Below are positions 9,829 through 22,648 of a DNA stretch of 64,000 nt, piece by piece. The translations under genes were made by a program, and so were the position numbers. The notes beneath the pieces are model-generated. The model saw nothing but the letters and a program-made list of their open reading frames with translations. It was not told where the DNA came from and did not search any database. The stretch's first letter is position 1. The number at the start of each line of letters is the position of its first letter. Source of the DNA: Paucibacter sp. DJ2R-2 (GTDB lineage Bacteria; Pseudomonadota; Gammaproteobacteria; Burkholderiales; Burkholderiaceae_C); assembly GCF_025717675.1 (NCBI RefSeq), contig NZ_JAJIRT010000001.1, positions 1,240,001 to 1,304,000 on the forward strand. The letters run 5' to 3'.

Positions 9829-9846
9829 ATGCAGGGGTCGTGCCAG
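9829..9846 (-). promoter_or_regulatory. Sigma-54 promoter of pilA
   Basis: On the minus strand the sequence reads CTGGCACGACCCCTGCAT. It has the invariant GG (9844-9843) and GC (9832-9831) 12 bases apart, and TGGCACG is a perfect -24 element. The predicted transcript start near 9819 gives a leader of about 40 bases before the pilA ATG. RpoN-dependent pilA transcription is established in other bacteria, where PilR activates it. Confidence 0.88.
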
Positions 9847-9907
9847 GGCTGGCCGAGCCTTATCGCGTGAGAAAGCGCACGAATGGCGGCGCCCGTCGGG
9901 CTTCGCA

Positions 9908-9973
9908 TGACAATTTTTGTCAGCCACGCCCTCGAACCTGCCGACATAAAGCGCCATGTGACAAATTTTGTCA
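9908..9973 (-). promoter_or_regulatory. Twin 15-bp palindromes, candidate PilR enhancer sites
   Basis: Two inverted repeats, TGACAATTTTTGTCA at 9908-9922 and TGACAAATTTTGTCA at 9959-9973, have centres 51 bp apart (about five helical turns). They sit at about -96 and -147 from the predicted sigma-54 start site, the usual place for an enhancer-binding activator. The TGTC half-site resembles the published PilR recognition element. The activator gene is not in this window. Confidence 0.75.
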
Positions 9974-10089
9974 GCACATCCCATGGTCGCCCCAGGCCAA
10001 GGCCCGAAATGCAAAACGGCAGCCAGGGCGGCTGCCGTCGGTCCATCCGGGGCTGGCAGCCTTGAAGCTACCTTTCCCATGCTCTGAAT

Positions 10090-10881
10090 TCAAGCCGGTG
10101 ATGCGGCACCCAGCTCCATCACCATGCCGGCGGCCAAGGCGCTGATCCGGTGGCTGCTGGCCAGGGCGGCGACCTCGGCCATCACGGCCTGACCCTCGCC
10201 TGGCTTGATATGGGTGATCTGCACCTGCACCGAGCCACTCAGCTGAGCCAGTTCGGCCCCCAGGCGGGCGGGGCTCAGATGCCGGCTCAGGTCGGCCAGC
10301 TCCTGTTCCTCGTTGCTGAAGGCGGTTTCGATCACCAAGTGGCTGACCTGCAGCTGAGCCAACCGGGCCCAGAGCGCCGGGTTGGGGCCGGTGTCTCCGG
10401 TGAAGACCCAATGGCCCTCGGCGCCGGCCACGGCGAAGCCGCAGGCCGGCACGGTGTGGGCGGCGCTGAGCACCTCGATGCGCCGACCGCCCAGGTCCAG
10501 CACCTCACCCACCTCGAAGGCGTGCAAGGCCAGCACCGGCTGGGCCGCGCTGGGCAGGCGGGTGAAATCAGGCCAGATCACTCCGTTGAAGATGTGCCGG
10601 CGCAGCGCCTCCAGGGTGGCTGGCAAGCCATGGACCTGAATCGGCGGCCGGCCCGCCTCGGCGCGCATGCGCAGCACCGAATCGGCCAACAGCGGGATCG
10701 ACAGCACATGATCAAGATGGGAATGACTGACCAGGATGTGGTCGATGCGCGCCAAGTCCTCCAGCGGCAGATCGGCCACGCCCGTGCCGGCGTCGATCAG
10801 CACATCGTCGTCGAGCAGGAAGGCGGTGGTCTTGTAGCCGGCCGCAATGGCGCCGGAACAGCCGAGGACGCGAATTTTCAT
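10090..10881 (-). CDS. Class II 3',5'-cyclic-nucleotide phosphodiesterase-like MBL-fold hydrolase
   Basis: A 263-aa metallo-beta-lactamase-fold protein. The metal motif H-S-H-L-D-H is at residues 53-58, a second ligand set includes the FTGDTGPNP segment, and a third includes ITHIKPG. The H-x-H-L-D-H context followed by a hydrophobic run fits PDEase_II, the class II cyclic-nucleotide phosphodiesterases. I chose the start MKIRVLGCSG because the fold begins there; an ATG three codons upstream (10890) is also possible. It is divergently oriented from the SNF2 helicase gene. Substrate is inferred, not shown. Confidence 0.8.
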   Translation of the reverse strand: MKIRVLGCSGAIAAGYKTTAFLLDDDVLIDAGTGVADLPLEDLARIDHILVSHSHLDHVLSIPLLADSVLRMRAEAGRPPIQVHGLPATLEALRRHIFNGVIWPDFTRLPSAAQPVLALHAFEVGEVLDLGGRRIEVLSAAHTVPACGFAVAGAEGHWVFTGDTGPNPALWARLAQLQVSHLVIETAFSNEEQELADLSRHLSPARLGAELAQLSGSVQVQITHIKPGEGQAVMAEVAALASSHRISALAAGMVMELGAASPA

Positions 10882-11124
10882 GAGAGGCATCAGATGGAGC
10901 GGTATGGCTGTCGCGGCGCCGCTCTGAACCGGGCCGTGTGACAAGGCCCTCCAATGTACTGAGCCCCAGCGCCGAAACAAGGGAGCATTACCGGCTTTGT
11001 CGGCACAAAGGCGCAGACAGGGGCTGCGAATCAGACCGGCGTGATTTGCAGCACATCGGCCTCGCCGCCAGCGCGCTTGGCATACTCCCGCCTCCAAGAG
11101 AGAGAAAAAGAAAAGTGTGCGCCC

Positions 11125-15450
<4,326 letters not shown>

Positions 15451-15471
15451 ACGAGGCCTCGCCGGCCCGCT

Positions 15472-17472
15472 TCAATCGCTGCGCAGCAGCTTTTCCTCGG
15501 CCAGGGCCAGGGCCTCGGGCACGCCCGAGAGCACCAGGGTGTCGCCGCCCTCCAGCAGCATCTGCTCATCGGCCGCCACCACGGCGCCGTTGGCGCGCCG
15601 CACCGAAACCACCGACACGCCGGTGGCATGCAGGGCGAGCAAGCCCAGGGCGGTGTGCATGTAAGGGCTGGCCACGGGCAGGGTGACAGAGCGCAGGCGC
15701 GCATGCTGGCGCTCCTCGCCGGTGTCATCGTCGGCGCCGTGGAAGTAGCCGCGCAACAAGCCATAACGCGCATCGCGCGCGTCACGGGTCAGGCGGATCA
15801 CGCGGCGCATGGGCACGCCGACCAGGGCCAGGGCATGGCTGGCCAGCATCAGCGAGCCTTCGATGGCCTCGGGCACCACCTCGGTGGCGCCGGCGGCGCG
15901 CAAGCGCTCCAGGTCGCTGTCGTCGATGGTGCGCACCACCACCGGAACCTGCGGCGCGTGGGAGTGCACCAGATGCAGAATCTTGAGCGCCGAGGCCGTG
16001 TCCGGGTAACTGACCACCACGGCGCTGGCGCGCGCCAGGCCGGCCGCCATCAGGCTTTGCAGGCGGGCGGCGTCACCGAAGACCACACTCTGGCCGGCCG
16101 CGGCCGCCTGGCGCACGCGGTCGGGGTCCAGATCCAGGGCCATATAGGGGATGTTCTCGCCGTCCAGCAGGCGGGCCAGGTTCTGGCCGCTGCGGCCGTA
16201 GCCGCAGATGATCACATGGGCTTGCGCCTTGATCGACTTCTTGGCGATGGTGGTCAGCTGCAGGGACTGCATCATCCAGTCGCTGCTGGACAGCTTCATG
16301 ACGATGCGGTTGCTGTACATGATCAAGAAGGGCGTGGCCAGCATCGACAGCACCATGCTGGCCAGCACCGCGCTGACCCATTGCGGCGCAATCAGCTGAT
16401 GCTGGGCGCCGAGGGTCAGCAGCACAAAGCCGAACTCGCCGGCCTGCGCCAGGTAGAGGCCGGTGCGCAAGGCCACGCCGGCCGGCGCCTGGAACAGGCG
16501 CGCCAAGCCGGCGATCAGCACGAATTTGGCCAGCACCGGCAAGACGCTCAGCGCAATCACCAGCGGCCATTGCTGGGCCAGGGTGCTCCAGTCCAGCTTC
16601 ATGCCAATGGTGATGAAGAACAGGCCCAGCAGCACATCATGGAAGGGCCGGATATCGGTCTCCACCTGGTGCTTGTATTCGGTCTCGGCGATCAACATGC
16701 CGGCAACAAATGCACCCAGGGCCAGGGACAGGCCGGCATGCTCGGTCAACCAGGCCAGGCCCAGGGTCACCAGCAGCAGATTGAGCATGAAGAGCTCGTC
16801 GCTCTTTCGCCGTGCCACCAGGGTCAGCCACCAACGCATCACCTTCTGGCCGCCGACCAGCAGAATGGTCAGCAAGACGCCGGCCTTGAGCGTGGCCCAG
16901 GCCAAGGATTGGGCCATGGCCGGGCCGTCGCTGTTCAGGGCCGGAATCAGCACCAGAAGGGGCACCACAGCCAGATCCTGGAACAGCAACACGCCCACAA
17001 CGCGGCGGCCATGCTCGCTTTCCAGCTCCAAGCGCTCGCTCATCATCTTGACGACGATGGCGGTGCTGCTCATGGCCATGGCCGCACCGAGCACCAGGGA
17101 GCCTTGCCAGTTCAGATCCCAGGGCAGGCCCAGCATCTCCAGCCCGGACTTGATCAGGAAATGCCCGGCGATGGTCGAAACGATGGTGATCAGCACCTGC
17201 AGCAGGCCCAGGCCAAAGACCAGATTGCGCATGCTGCGCAGCTTGGGCAGGTTGAACTCCAGGCCGATCACGAACATCAAAAAGACCACGCCGAACTCGG
17301 CCAGGTAGCGAATGCCCCCCGTGTCGCCGGCCAGCGCCAGCGCATTGGGGCCGATCAGCACACCCACGGCCAGATAGCCCAGCATGGGCGGCAAGCGCAG
17401 GAAGCGGCAGGCCACCACCCCGGCCACCGCGGCAAACAGGTAAATCAGGGCCAAGTCGAGCGAGGTGATCAT
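15472..17472 (-). CDS. CPA2-family monovalent cation:proton antiporter with TrkA-N domain (KefB-like)
   Basis: A 666-aa inner-membrane transporter. About 12 hydrophobic segments make up residues 1-390 (Na_H_exchanger domain, with the LGYLAVGVLIGPNAL and FLMFVIGLEF family signatures). From residue 418 an RCK/TrkA-N domain with the nucleotide-binding motif HVIICGYGRSGQN follows, and then a TrkA-C domain after residue 570. This is the KefB/KefC layout for regulated potassium efflux coupled to proton entry. No KefF/KefG ancillary gene is adjacent. It converges with the SNF2 gene. Confidence 0.92.
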   Translation of the reverse strand: MITSLDLALIYLFAAVAGVVACRFLRLPPMLGYLAVGVLIGPNALALAGDTGGIRYLAEFGVVFLMFVIGLEFNLPKLRSMRNLVFGLGLLQVLITIVSTIAGHFLIKSGLEMLGLPWDLNWQGSLVLGAAMAMSSTAIVVKMMSERLELESEHGRRVVGVLLFQDLAVVPLLVLIPALNSDGPAMAQSLAWATLKAGVLLTILLVGGQKVMRWWLTLVARRKSDELFMLNLLLVTLGLAWLTEHAGLSLALGAFVAGMLIAETEYKHQVETDIRPFHDVLLGLFFITIGMKLDWSTLAQQWPLVIALSVLPVLAKFVLIAGLARLFQAPAGVALRTGLYLAQAGEFGFVLLTLGAQHQLIAPQWVSAVLASMVLSMLATPFLIMYSNRIVMKLSSSDWMMQSLQLTTIAKKSIKAQAHVIICGYGRSGQNLARLLDGENIPYMALDLDPDRVRQAAAAGQSVVFGDAARLQSLMAAGLARASAVVVSYPDTASALKILHLVHSHAPQVPVVVRTIDDSDLERLRAAGATEVVPEAIEGSLMLASHALALVGVPMRRVIRLTRDARDARYGLLRGYFHGADDDTGEERQHARLRSVTLPVASPYMHTALGLLALHATGVSVVSVRRANGAVVAADEQMLLEGGDTLVLSGVPEALALAEEKLLRSD

Positions 17473-17540
17473 GGGCCGATGTTAGCGGGCGTGGGCCGCC
17501 GCCGATCTGTGGAAACAAGCAGCTATGCTCGTCGCTCACC

Positions 17541-18281
17541 ATGGCAACCGCAGCACGACTCCGCTTCGCGTCCCTGAGCTTGCCCCTGCTCGTTGGGCTG
17601 AGCCTGTGCGCGCCGGCCCAGGCCGACCCGGGCTATTACCTGGTGCGCCCCTACGCTGCGGCCGGCAAGACCTCGCTGGACCTGCGCTACTGGACCGTGC
17701 AGGCACCCGGTGAGCCAGCCGTGCTCTGGCCCGAGCTGGGCCTGCGCCACGGTTTCAACGAACGCTGGACCAGCGAACTCCTGCTCAGCTGGATCGGCCC
17801 GAGCTGGCAGGCACAGAAGCTCAGCTCGCTCAACTGGATGAATCAGTGGCTGCTCACCGGGGCCGACAGCAACTTCGACCTGGCCCTGCACAGCCAGCTG
17901 ATCCACAACCGCGGTCGTCACAGCGGCACGGCGCTGGAGATCGGCCCGAGCTGGCAAGGCGACTGGGGCTTGCACCGGCTCAACTTCAATCTGCTGCTCG
18001 AGCACGACTGGACACGCCGTGACGGCAGCCAGCTCAAGCTGCAATGGCAATGGTCCCGTCCCGTGCAACCGGGCCTGCGCCTGGGCCTGCAAGGCTTTGG
18101 CGAACTGGGGCGCTGGAACCATTGGCTGCCCGCCGACCAGCAATCGCACCGCGCCGGGCCGGTGCTGCACTGGGTGCCCGAGGGACAGCGCAGCCTGAGC
18201 CTCAACCTCGCCTACCTTTGGGGCCGCACCTACGGCCAACGCGGCGATATGTTCAGCGCCCAGCTGCTGCTGGATTTCTAA
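17541..18281 (+). CDS. Predicted outer-membrane beta-barrel protein
   Basis: Secreted protein of 246 aa, not matched to a named family. A signal peptide ends at PAQA-DPGYYL. The rest is rich in alternating aromatic/hydrophobic residues with many Trp, Tyr and Leu in short strands, and the last residues are LLLDF. A terminal Phe is the usual signal for BAM-dependent barrel insertion. It may be a copper-resistance or transporter-like barrel, but this is inference. It is divergent from the antiporter gene and converges with the pseudouridine synthase gene. Confidence 0.75.
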   Translation: MATAARLRFASLSLPLLVGLSLCAPAQADPGYYLVRPYAAAGKTSLDLRYWTVQAPGEPAVLWPELGLRHGFNERWTSELLLSWIGPSWQAQKLSSLNWMNQWLLTGADSNFDLALHSQLIHNRGRHSGTALEIGPSWQGDWGLHRLNFNLLLEHDWTRRDGSQLKLQWQWSRPVQPGLRLGLQGFGELGRWNHWLPADQQSHRAGPVLHWVPEGQRSLSLNLAYLWGRTYGQRGDMFSAQLLLDF

Positions 18282-18290
18282 AGCCCCGGC

Positions 18291-19220
18291 TCAAAAAGCC
18301 ATCAGGCGCAGCGCGCTCTCGAAGCGGCGCTGCTGGCCGCTGATGGGGTCCTGAAAGCTCAGGCTCTGCGCCAGCAGCTGCAAGGGCTGCCGGTAGTCGG
18401 GCGCATCGGCCGGCTCGGGCGGCAGCAGCTGCGGGTAGATGCGGTCGCCCAGCAAGGGCAGGCCGAGCGCGTTCATGTGTGCCCGCAGCTGGTGTTTCTG
18501 GCCGGTGCTCGGGCTCAAGCGATAGCGCGCCAAGGGCAGGCTCGGGTGGCGCTGCAACAGCTCGATCTGGGTCTCGGCATTGGGCTCGCCCGGCACTTCT
18601 TGCATCTGCATGAAGGCCTCGCTGCGCTCCATCAAGCGGCTGCGCCGGGTCAGCGGCAGGCTCAGGCCCAGGGGCTCCGGCAAGCCGGCCACGGCCTCGT
18701 AGACCTTGGCCACGGCGCGCTCGCGAAACAAGGCCTGGTAAGCACCGCGCGTGGCCGGCTGCAGGTTGAAGACGACCAGACCAGCGGTTTCGCGGTCGAT
18801 GCGGTGGATGGGGCTCAGCTCTGCCAGGCCGGTGGCCAGGCGCAGACGGGTCAGCAGGGTCTCGCGGACATAGCGGCCGCTGGGCAGCACAGGCAGGAAA
18901 TGCGGCTTGTCGGCCACCAGCAGCAGCTCGTCCTGAAACAAGATGCGGGCCTCGAAAGGCACACGCGGCTCCTGCGCCAGACTGCGCCAGTAATAGACCC
19001 GGCTGCCGGCGCGGTAAGGCGCATGCAGGGGCAAGACCTGACCCCGCTCATCGAGCACCTCGCCCTGCTGCAAGCGCTGCTGCCAGACCTCGGGCGCCAC
19101 GCCGGGCATGCGCTCGACCAGGTAGTCGAGCAGGCCGGGCCAGTCTCCCGGCGGGCAGGCCAGCACGCTGGCGGCCACGCCATCGCGCAAAGGCAGAGCG
19201 AGTTTGGGCGGCCGACTCAT
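18291..19220 (-). CDS. RluA-family pseudouridine synthase
   Basis: A 309-aa RNA-modifying enzyme. The catalytic motif HRIDRETAG near residue 140 carries the essential Asp, and the downstream segment LGDRIYPQL fits the RluA/RluC/RluD family. The N-terminus has an S4-like segment (LQQGEVLDERGQVL). The target (rRNA or tRNA) cannot be read from sequence. It is the last gene of the minus-strand run, 24 bases after the solute-binding-like gene, and probably cotranscribed with it. Confidence 0.88.
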   Translation of the reverse strand: MSRPPKLALPLRDGVAASVLACPPGDWPGLLDYLVERMPGVAPEVWQQRLQQGEVLDERGQVLPLHAPYRAGSRVYYWRSLAQEPRVPFEARILFQDELLLVADKPHFLPVLPSGRYVRETLLTRLRLATGLAELSPIHRIDRETAGLVVFNLQPATRGAYQALFRERAVAKVYEAVAGLPEPLGLSLPLTRRSRLMERSEAFMQMQEVPGEPNAETQIELLQRHPSLPLARYRLSPSTGQKHQLRAHMNALGLPLLGDRIYPQLLPPEPADAPDYRQPLQLLAQSLSFQDPISGQQRRFESALRLMAF

Positions 19221-19244
19221 GGTGCCAGGCGTGCGGCGGCAGGC

Positions 19245-20210
19245 TCAGTCGATCTGCGGGCCGCCGCGCGCGCGCTCGTCCAGATAGCGCTTGAGGCGCT
19301 GTCGCTCCGAGTCATCCTGCGAGGCGCCGCGCCAGGCCTGGATCCAGGCCTCGCGCTGTGGGTCGGCCGCCAGCTTGCGCGCGGCCTGGTCGATGGCCTC
19401 GATCTGCTTGCGCCCTTCCGGCGTGCGGCTGCAGGCATAGGTGGCCAGGGGGGTGCTGACGCCTTCCAGCAAGGGCAGCTTGAGCAGCTCGCCCGGCGCC
19501 ACGGCAACGCTCTTCAGGTACTCGTCCACGGCACTGGCGTAATCCAGGGTGTAGTCCATGCGCTGAGCCAACAGCATGGCCAGCAGATGGGACTGACGGC
19601 CGGTCACCACCGTCTTGGGCGCCCGCGGCCCGGCGCCCTGCAAGGCGGCATCGGCCTTGGGGCCATATGAGCGGTCACGTGGCAGCAGGCCGACCAGCTC
19701 GCTCTGCAGCAGCTCTCCCAGCGCCACCTGGCGGCCGAACTTCTCGAAGCGCGGGGCCAGCTCGCGCCGCGTCACCACGACCAGCTGGCGCGAGATCAGG
19801 GGCGGATGCACATGGGTGAAGTAGAGCCAGCTCTGCCGCTCCGGCGTGTTGACATGCAAGGGCGAGCACAGGGTTTGGCCCTGGCGCACCAGGGCCTCGA
19901 AACGCGGAAAGCCGGCATCGAGAAACTCATGGCGGTATTGGGGCAAATGCTGGATCAGCAAGCGCAGATAGCCATCGATCTCGCCATTGCCCAGATCGGA
20001 GGCGCGTTGGGGCGGCCGGCCGGCCGGATAGGTGAGGTGGGGCGGCACATCGCGCACCATCCAGCGGATCACGCCAGGCTCGGGGCCCTGGTCGGCCGCG
20101 GGCGAGGAGGCCTGGGCGAGCACGGCCATGGGCAGCAGGCCCAACAGCGCCACCCCACTCAACCATCCCCAAGCACGCCAGCCGGCCCTGAGCCGCACGC
20201 CTGGCCTCAC
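19245..20210 (-). CDS. Periplasmic solute-binding family 3-like protein (TIGR02285-like)
   Basis: A 321-aa exported protein. The GTG at 20210 overlaps the MurA-family stop by four bases (GTGA), so translation is coupled. A hydrophobic leader ends at VLAQASS. The mature part resembles periplasmic binding proteins of family 3 of the TIGR02285 kind (MVRDVPPH near the N-terminus, CSPLHVNTPERQ, YTLDYASAVDEYL). Such proteins often occur without a transporter and may act as sensors. The ligand is unknown. Confidence 0.75.
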   Translation of the reverse strand: MRPGVRLRAGWRAWGWLSGVALLGLLPMAVLAQASSPAADQGPEPGVIRWMVRDVPPHLTYPAGRPPQRASDLGNGEIDGYLRLLIQHLPQYRHEFLDAGFPRFEALVRQGQTLCSPLHVNTPERQSWLYFTHVHPPLISRQLVVVTRRELAPRFEKFGRQVALGELLQSELVGLLPRDRSYGPKADAALQGAGPRAPKTVVTGRQSHLLAMLLAQRMDYTLDYASAVDEYLKSVAVAPGELLKLPLLEGVSTPLATYACSRTPEGRKQIEAIDQAARKLAADPQREAWIQAWRGASQDDSERQRLKRYLDERARGGPQID

Positions 20211-21508
20211 TCGCTATCGACCCACTCAATGCGAGCGCCCAGGGTGCAGATGTTCTCGACGAACTGCGGGTGGGCACGGCGGATTGGTGTGGCGTTGCGG
20301 ATCACCGACTTGCCCGGGATGCTGGCCGCCACCATCAGCAGGGCGATGGCCACACGAATGATGTAAGGGCTCTCGACTTCGGCCGCGTGCAAGGGCTTGC
20401 CGCCGAAGGTGACCATGCGGTGCGGGTCGGACAGGAAGGCGTGGGCGCCGAACTTGCTCAGCTCCGAAGTCCAGCCCATGGCGCCGTCGTAGATCTTGTT
20501 CCAGAACATCACGCTGCCCTCGGCCTTGACGCCCAGGGCCACGAAGATGGGCAGCAGGTCGACCGGCAGGTAGGGCCAGGGCGCCGCCTCGACCTTCTGC
20601 AGGATGTTGCGGGTGAACGGTTCCTTGACCTTGAGCGGCCCATTCGTGACCGAACGCGACCAGCCGTTCTCATGAATGATCTGCACGCCGAACTTGGCAA
20701 AGGTACGGTCGATCAGCGGGAACTGCTCGGGCGTGGAGTTCTTCACCTCGACCCGGCCGCCGGTGATGGCGCCCAGGGCCAGGAAGGTGACGATCTCGTG
20801 GAAGTCTTCGGCGAAGGTGAATTCACCGCCGCCTAAGCGCTCGACGCCGTGGATGGTCAGGCGCGAGGTGCCCAGGCCTTCGATCTGCGCGCCCAAAAGC
20901 TTCAGAAAGGCGCAGAACTCCTGCACATGGGGCTCGGAGGCGGCGTTCATCAGCGTCGAACGGCCGCTGGCCAGGGCGGCGCAGAGCACGAAGTTCTCGG
21001 TCGTGGTGACCGAGGCGTAGTCGGTCCAGTGGTCATTGGCCTGCAGGCGCGCGGGCACGGCCAGCACCAGGCCGTCGGGCTGGCGCTCGACGCTGGCGCC
21101 GAAGCGTTGGAAGACCTCGACATGGGGGTCGATCTCGCGCACGCCCAGGGTGCAGCCGGTCACATCGTCCTCGATGCGGGCCGAGCAGAAGCGCGCCAGC
21201 AGGCCGGGCACCAGCATGATGGAGCTGCGCATCTCTTCGGGCAGGCGGTCGCGGGCGGCGTCGAAGTGGGTGTCGCGGTGGTGCAGGTTCAGCACCCGGC
21301 TCTTGGCATCCATCTCGACCGAGCTGCCCAGGCTGCGGAAGACATCGAGGATCTTCTTCACATCCGTGATGTCGGGCACCCCGTGCAGGCGCACCGGCTC
21401 GCGCGTCAGCAGGGTCGCGCAGAGGATGGGCAGGACGGCATTCTTGTTGGCCGAGGGGACGATGCGGCCGGCAAGAGGCGTGCCGCCGTGGACGATGAGA
21501 TTGGACAT
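20207..21508 (-). CDS. UDP-N-acetylglucosamine 1-carboxyvinyltransferase family protein (divergent MurA)
   Basis: A 433-aa enzyme of the EPSP-synthase fold. MurA catalyses the first committed step of peptidoglycan synthesis, adding enolpyruvate to UDP-GlcNAc. Key residues are conserved: the ANKNAVLPIL lysine-asparagine pair, a Cys in VTGCTLGVREID near residue 118 (the phosphoenolpyruvate/fosfomycin Cys), and an Asp in LPVDLLPIF near 315. The sequence is clearly diverged from the usual MurA text I know, and the locus differs from the canonical murA-hisG setting. I read it as a probable second paralogue rather than the housekeeping gene. Confidence 0.85.
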   Translation of the reverse strand: MSNLIVHGGTPLAGRIVPSANKNAVLPILCATLLTREPVRLHGVPDITDVKKILDVFRSLGSSVEMDAKSRVLNLHHRDTHFDAARDRLPEEMRSSIMLVPGLLARFCSARIEDDVTGCTLGVREIDPHVEVFQRFGASVERQPDGLVLAVPARLQANDHWTDYASVTTTENFVLCAALASGRSTLMNAASEPHVQEFCAFLKLLGAQIEGLGTSRLTIHGVERLGGGEFTFAEDFHEIVTFLALGAITGGRVEVKNSTPEQFPLIDRTFAKFGVQIIHENGWSRSVTNGPLKVKEPFTRNILQKVEAAPWPYLPVDLLPIFVALGVKAEGSVMFWNKIYDGAMGWTSELSKFGAHAFLSDPHRMVTFGGKPLHAAEVESPYIIRVAIALLMVAASIPGKSVIRNATPIRRAHPQFVENICTLGARIEWVDSE

Positions 21509-21585
21509 GGACGAAGAAAGGATCGCAGGGGCACCGAAGCGGCGTGCCCGATTATCGTTGGCCTTGCAAAAGACCCCGGTCGGGC

Positions 21586-22428
21586 TCAGCGCACCGGGAT
21601 CAAGGGCTGGGCGCCCGGGCTCATCAACACGGTGTTGCCGGCCTTGCCGGCGATGGCAATCGCGGTGTCGCGGTGGATCTCGGCCAGCTTGATCTCTTTC
21701 AGGGCCGGAGTCAGCGATTCGCTGACGATGCGGTTGGCGCGCGCCTCGCCCTCGGCCTGCACGATCAGGCGTTCGGCTTCGGCCTTGGCCAGCTCGATCT
21801 CCTTGCGCTTCTTCTCGATCGCCTGGTCGGTTTCGGCGCGCTGGCGGATCGCCGACTCGATGGCCGGGTCGGTCAGCAGATTGCGCACATTGACGGCGGT
21901 GACGACAAAGGCGCCCTTGTCATTGGCGTCCAGCTCCTGCTGCAGGCCGGCCCGCACTAGCTCGGCCAGCTCAGTGCGCTTGGTGTGCATGGTGGTGGCG
22001 TCCAACTGGGCGATCGCCTTGTAGACCGCCTCGCGGGCCTCGCGCGAGACCCGGCTGAAGGCAATCACCAGGTCCTTGGTGCCGCCCTTGACGATGTCGC
22101 CATGCTGGACCACATCGCCCTGGTACTTCACATACAGGCCCGGCACGGCGCCGGGCGTGGTCTTGAAGTAGATGTCCAGGTCCACGTCCTTCATGGTCAG
22201 GTTGTCGCGGCTCTTGGGCGTCATGTCATTGAGCGAGAAGCTGACTTCCTTGGTCGTGAACTCGTCCACCGACTTGAACAGCGTGAAGTAGACGCCGGGC
22301 GGCAGTGACTCGGCACCGACCTTGCCTAGGGTGCGCTCGACGCCGACATTGCCGGTATCGATCTGGCTGCAGGCGCTCAGCAGGGCGCACAGGCCCAGCA
22401 GGGCCAGGGTGGCGGGGCTTCGTTTCAT
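21586..22428 (-). CDS. SPFH/Band 7 (prohibitin-like) lipoprotein
   Basis: A 280-aa membrane-associated scaffold protein. It begins MKRSPATLALLGLCALLSAC, a type II signal with lipobox LSAC, so the N-terminus is probably lipidated. The SPFH domain follows (VGVERTLGKV through the central region). A charged helix (residues about 200-245, with RAETDQAIEKKRKEIELAK) is typical of prohibitin/HflC coiled coils. I chose this start over one 96 bases upstream because of the lipobox. It sits 10 bases after the two-TM peptide gene, in the same operon. Confidence 0.88.
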   Translation of the reverse strand: MKRSPATLALLGLCALLSACSQIDTGNVGVERTLGKVGAESLPPGVYFTLFKSVDEFTTKEVSFSLNDMTPKSRDNLTMKDVDLDIYFKTTPGAVPGLYVKYQGDVVQHGDIVKGGTKDLVIAFSRVSREAREAVYKAIAQLDATTMHTKRTELAELVRAGLQQELDANDKGAFVVTAVNVRNLLTDPAIESAIRQRAETDQAIEKKRKEIELAKAEAERLIVQAEGEARANRIVSESLTPALKEIKLAEIHRDTAIAIAGKAGNTVLMSPGAQPLIPVR

Positions 22429-22438
22429 ATCGGGGCCT

Positions 22439-22630
22439 TCAGAGCAGGTGGATGGGCGGGAAGAAATAGGCCAGCAGCAAGAGCCCCAGCAAGAGCGCAA
22501 GCAGCAAGGCCAGGCGCCAGGCATGGCGCCCCAGCAGGCGGCCCAGCTCGGCGCGGCGCCGCTCGCCCAGCAGCTGCCAGGCCAGGTAGAGCAGCAGACT
22601 CAGCAGCAGGACGGCAAGAAACTGGCGCAT
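22439..22630 (-). CDS. Small two-TM membrane protein
   Basis: A 63-aa protein with an N-terminal transmembrane stretch (FLAVLLLSLLLYLAWQLL), a basic cytoplasmic-like loop (GERRRAELGRLLGRHAWR) and a second leucine-rich span. It lies 18 bases after trhO and 10 bases before the SPFH gene, so it fits cleanly into the operon. No family recognised. It may be a partner of the SPFH lipoprotein. Confidence 0.7.
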   Translation of the reverse strand: MRQFLAVLLLSLLLYLAWQLLGERRRAELGRLLGRHAWRLALLLALLLGLLLLAYFFPPIHLL

Positions 22631-22648
22631 GGCAGTAAGGGCTCCGCT

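Noticed and set aside
15628-17577. Plus-strand frame of 649 codons over the antiporter gene
   Set aside because: Gln/His/Gly-rich low-complexity shadow of a well-supported antiporter.
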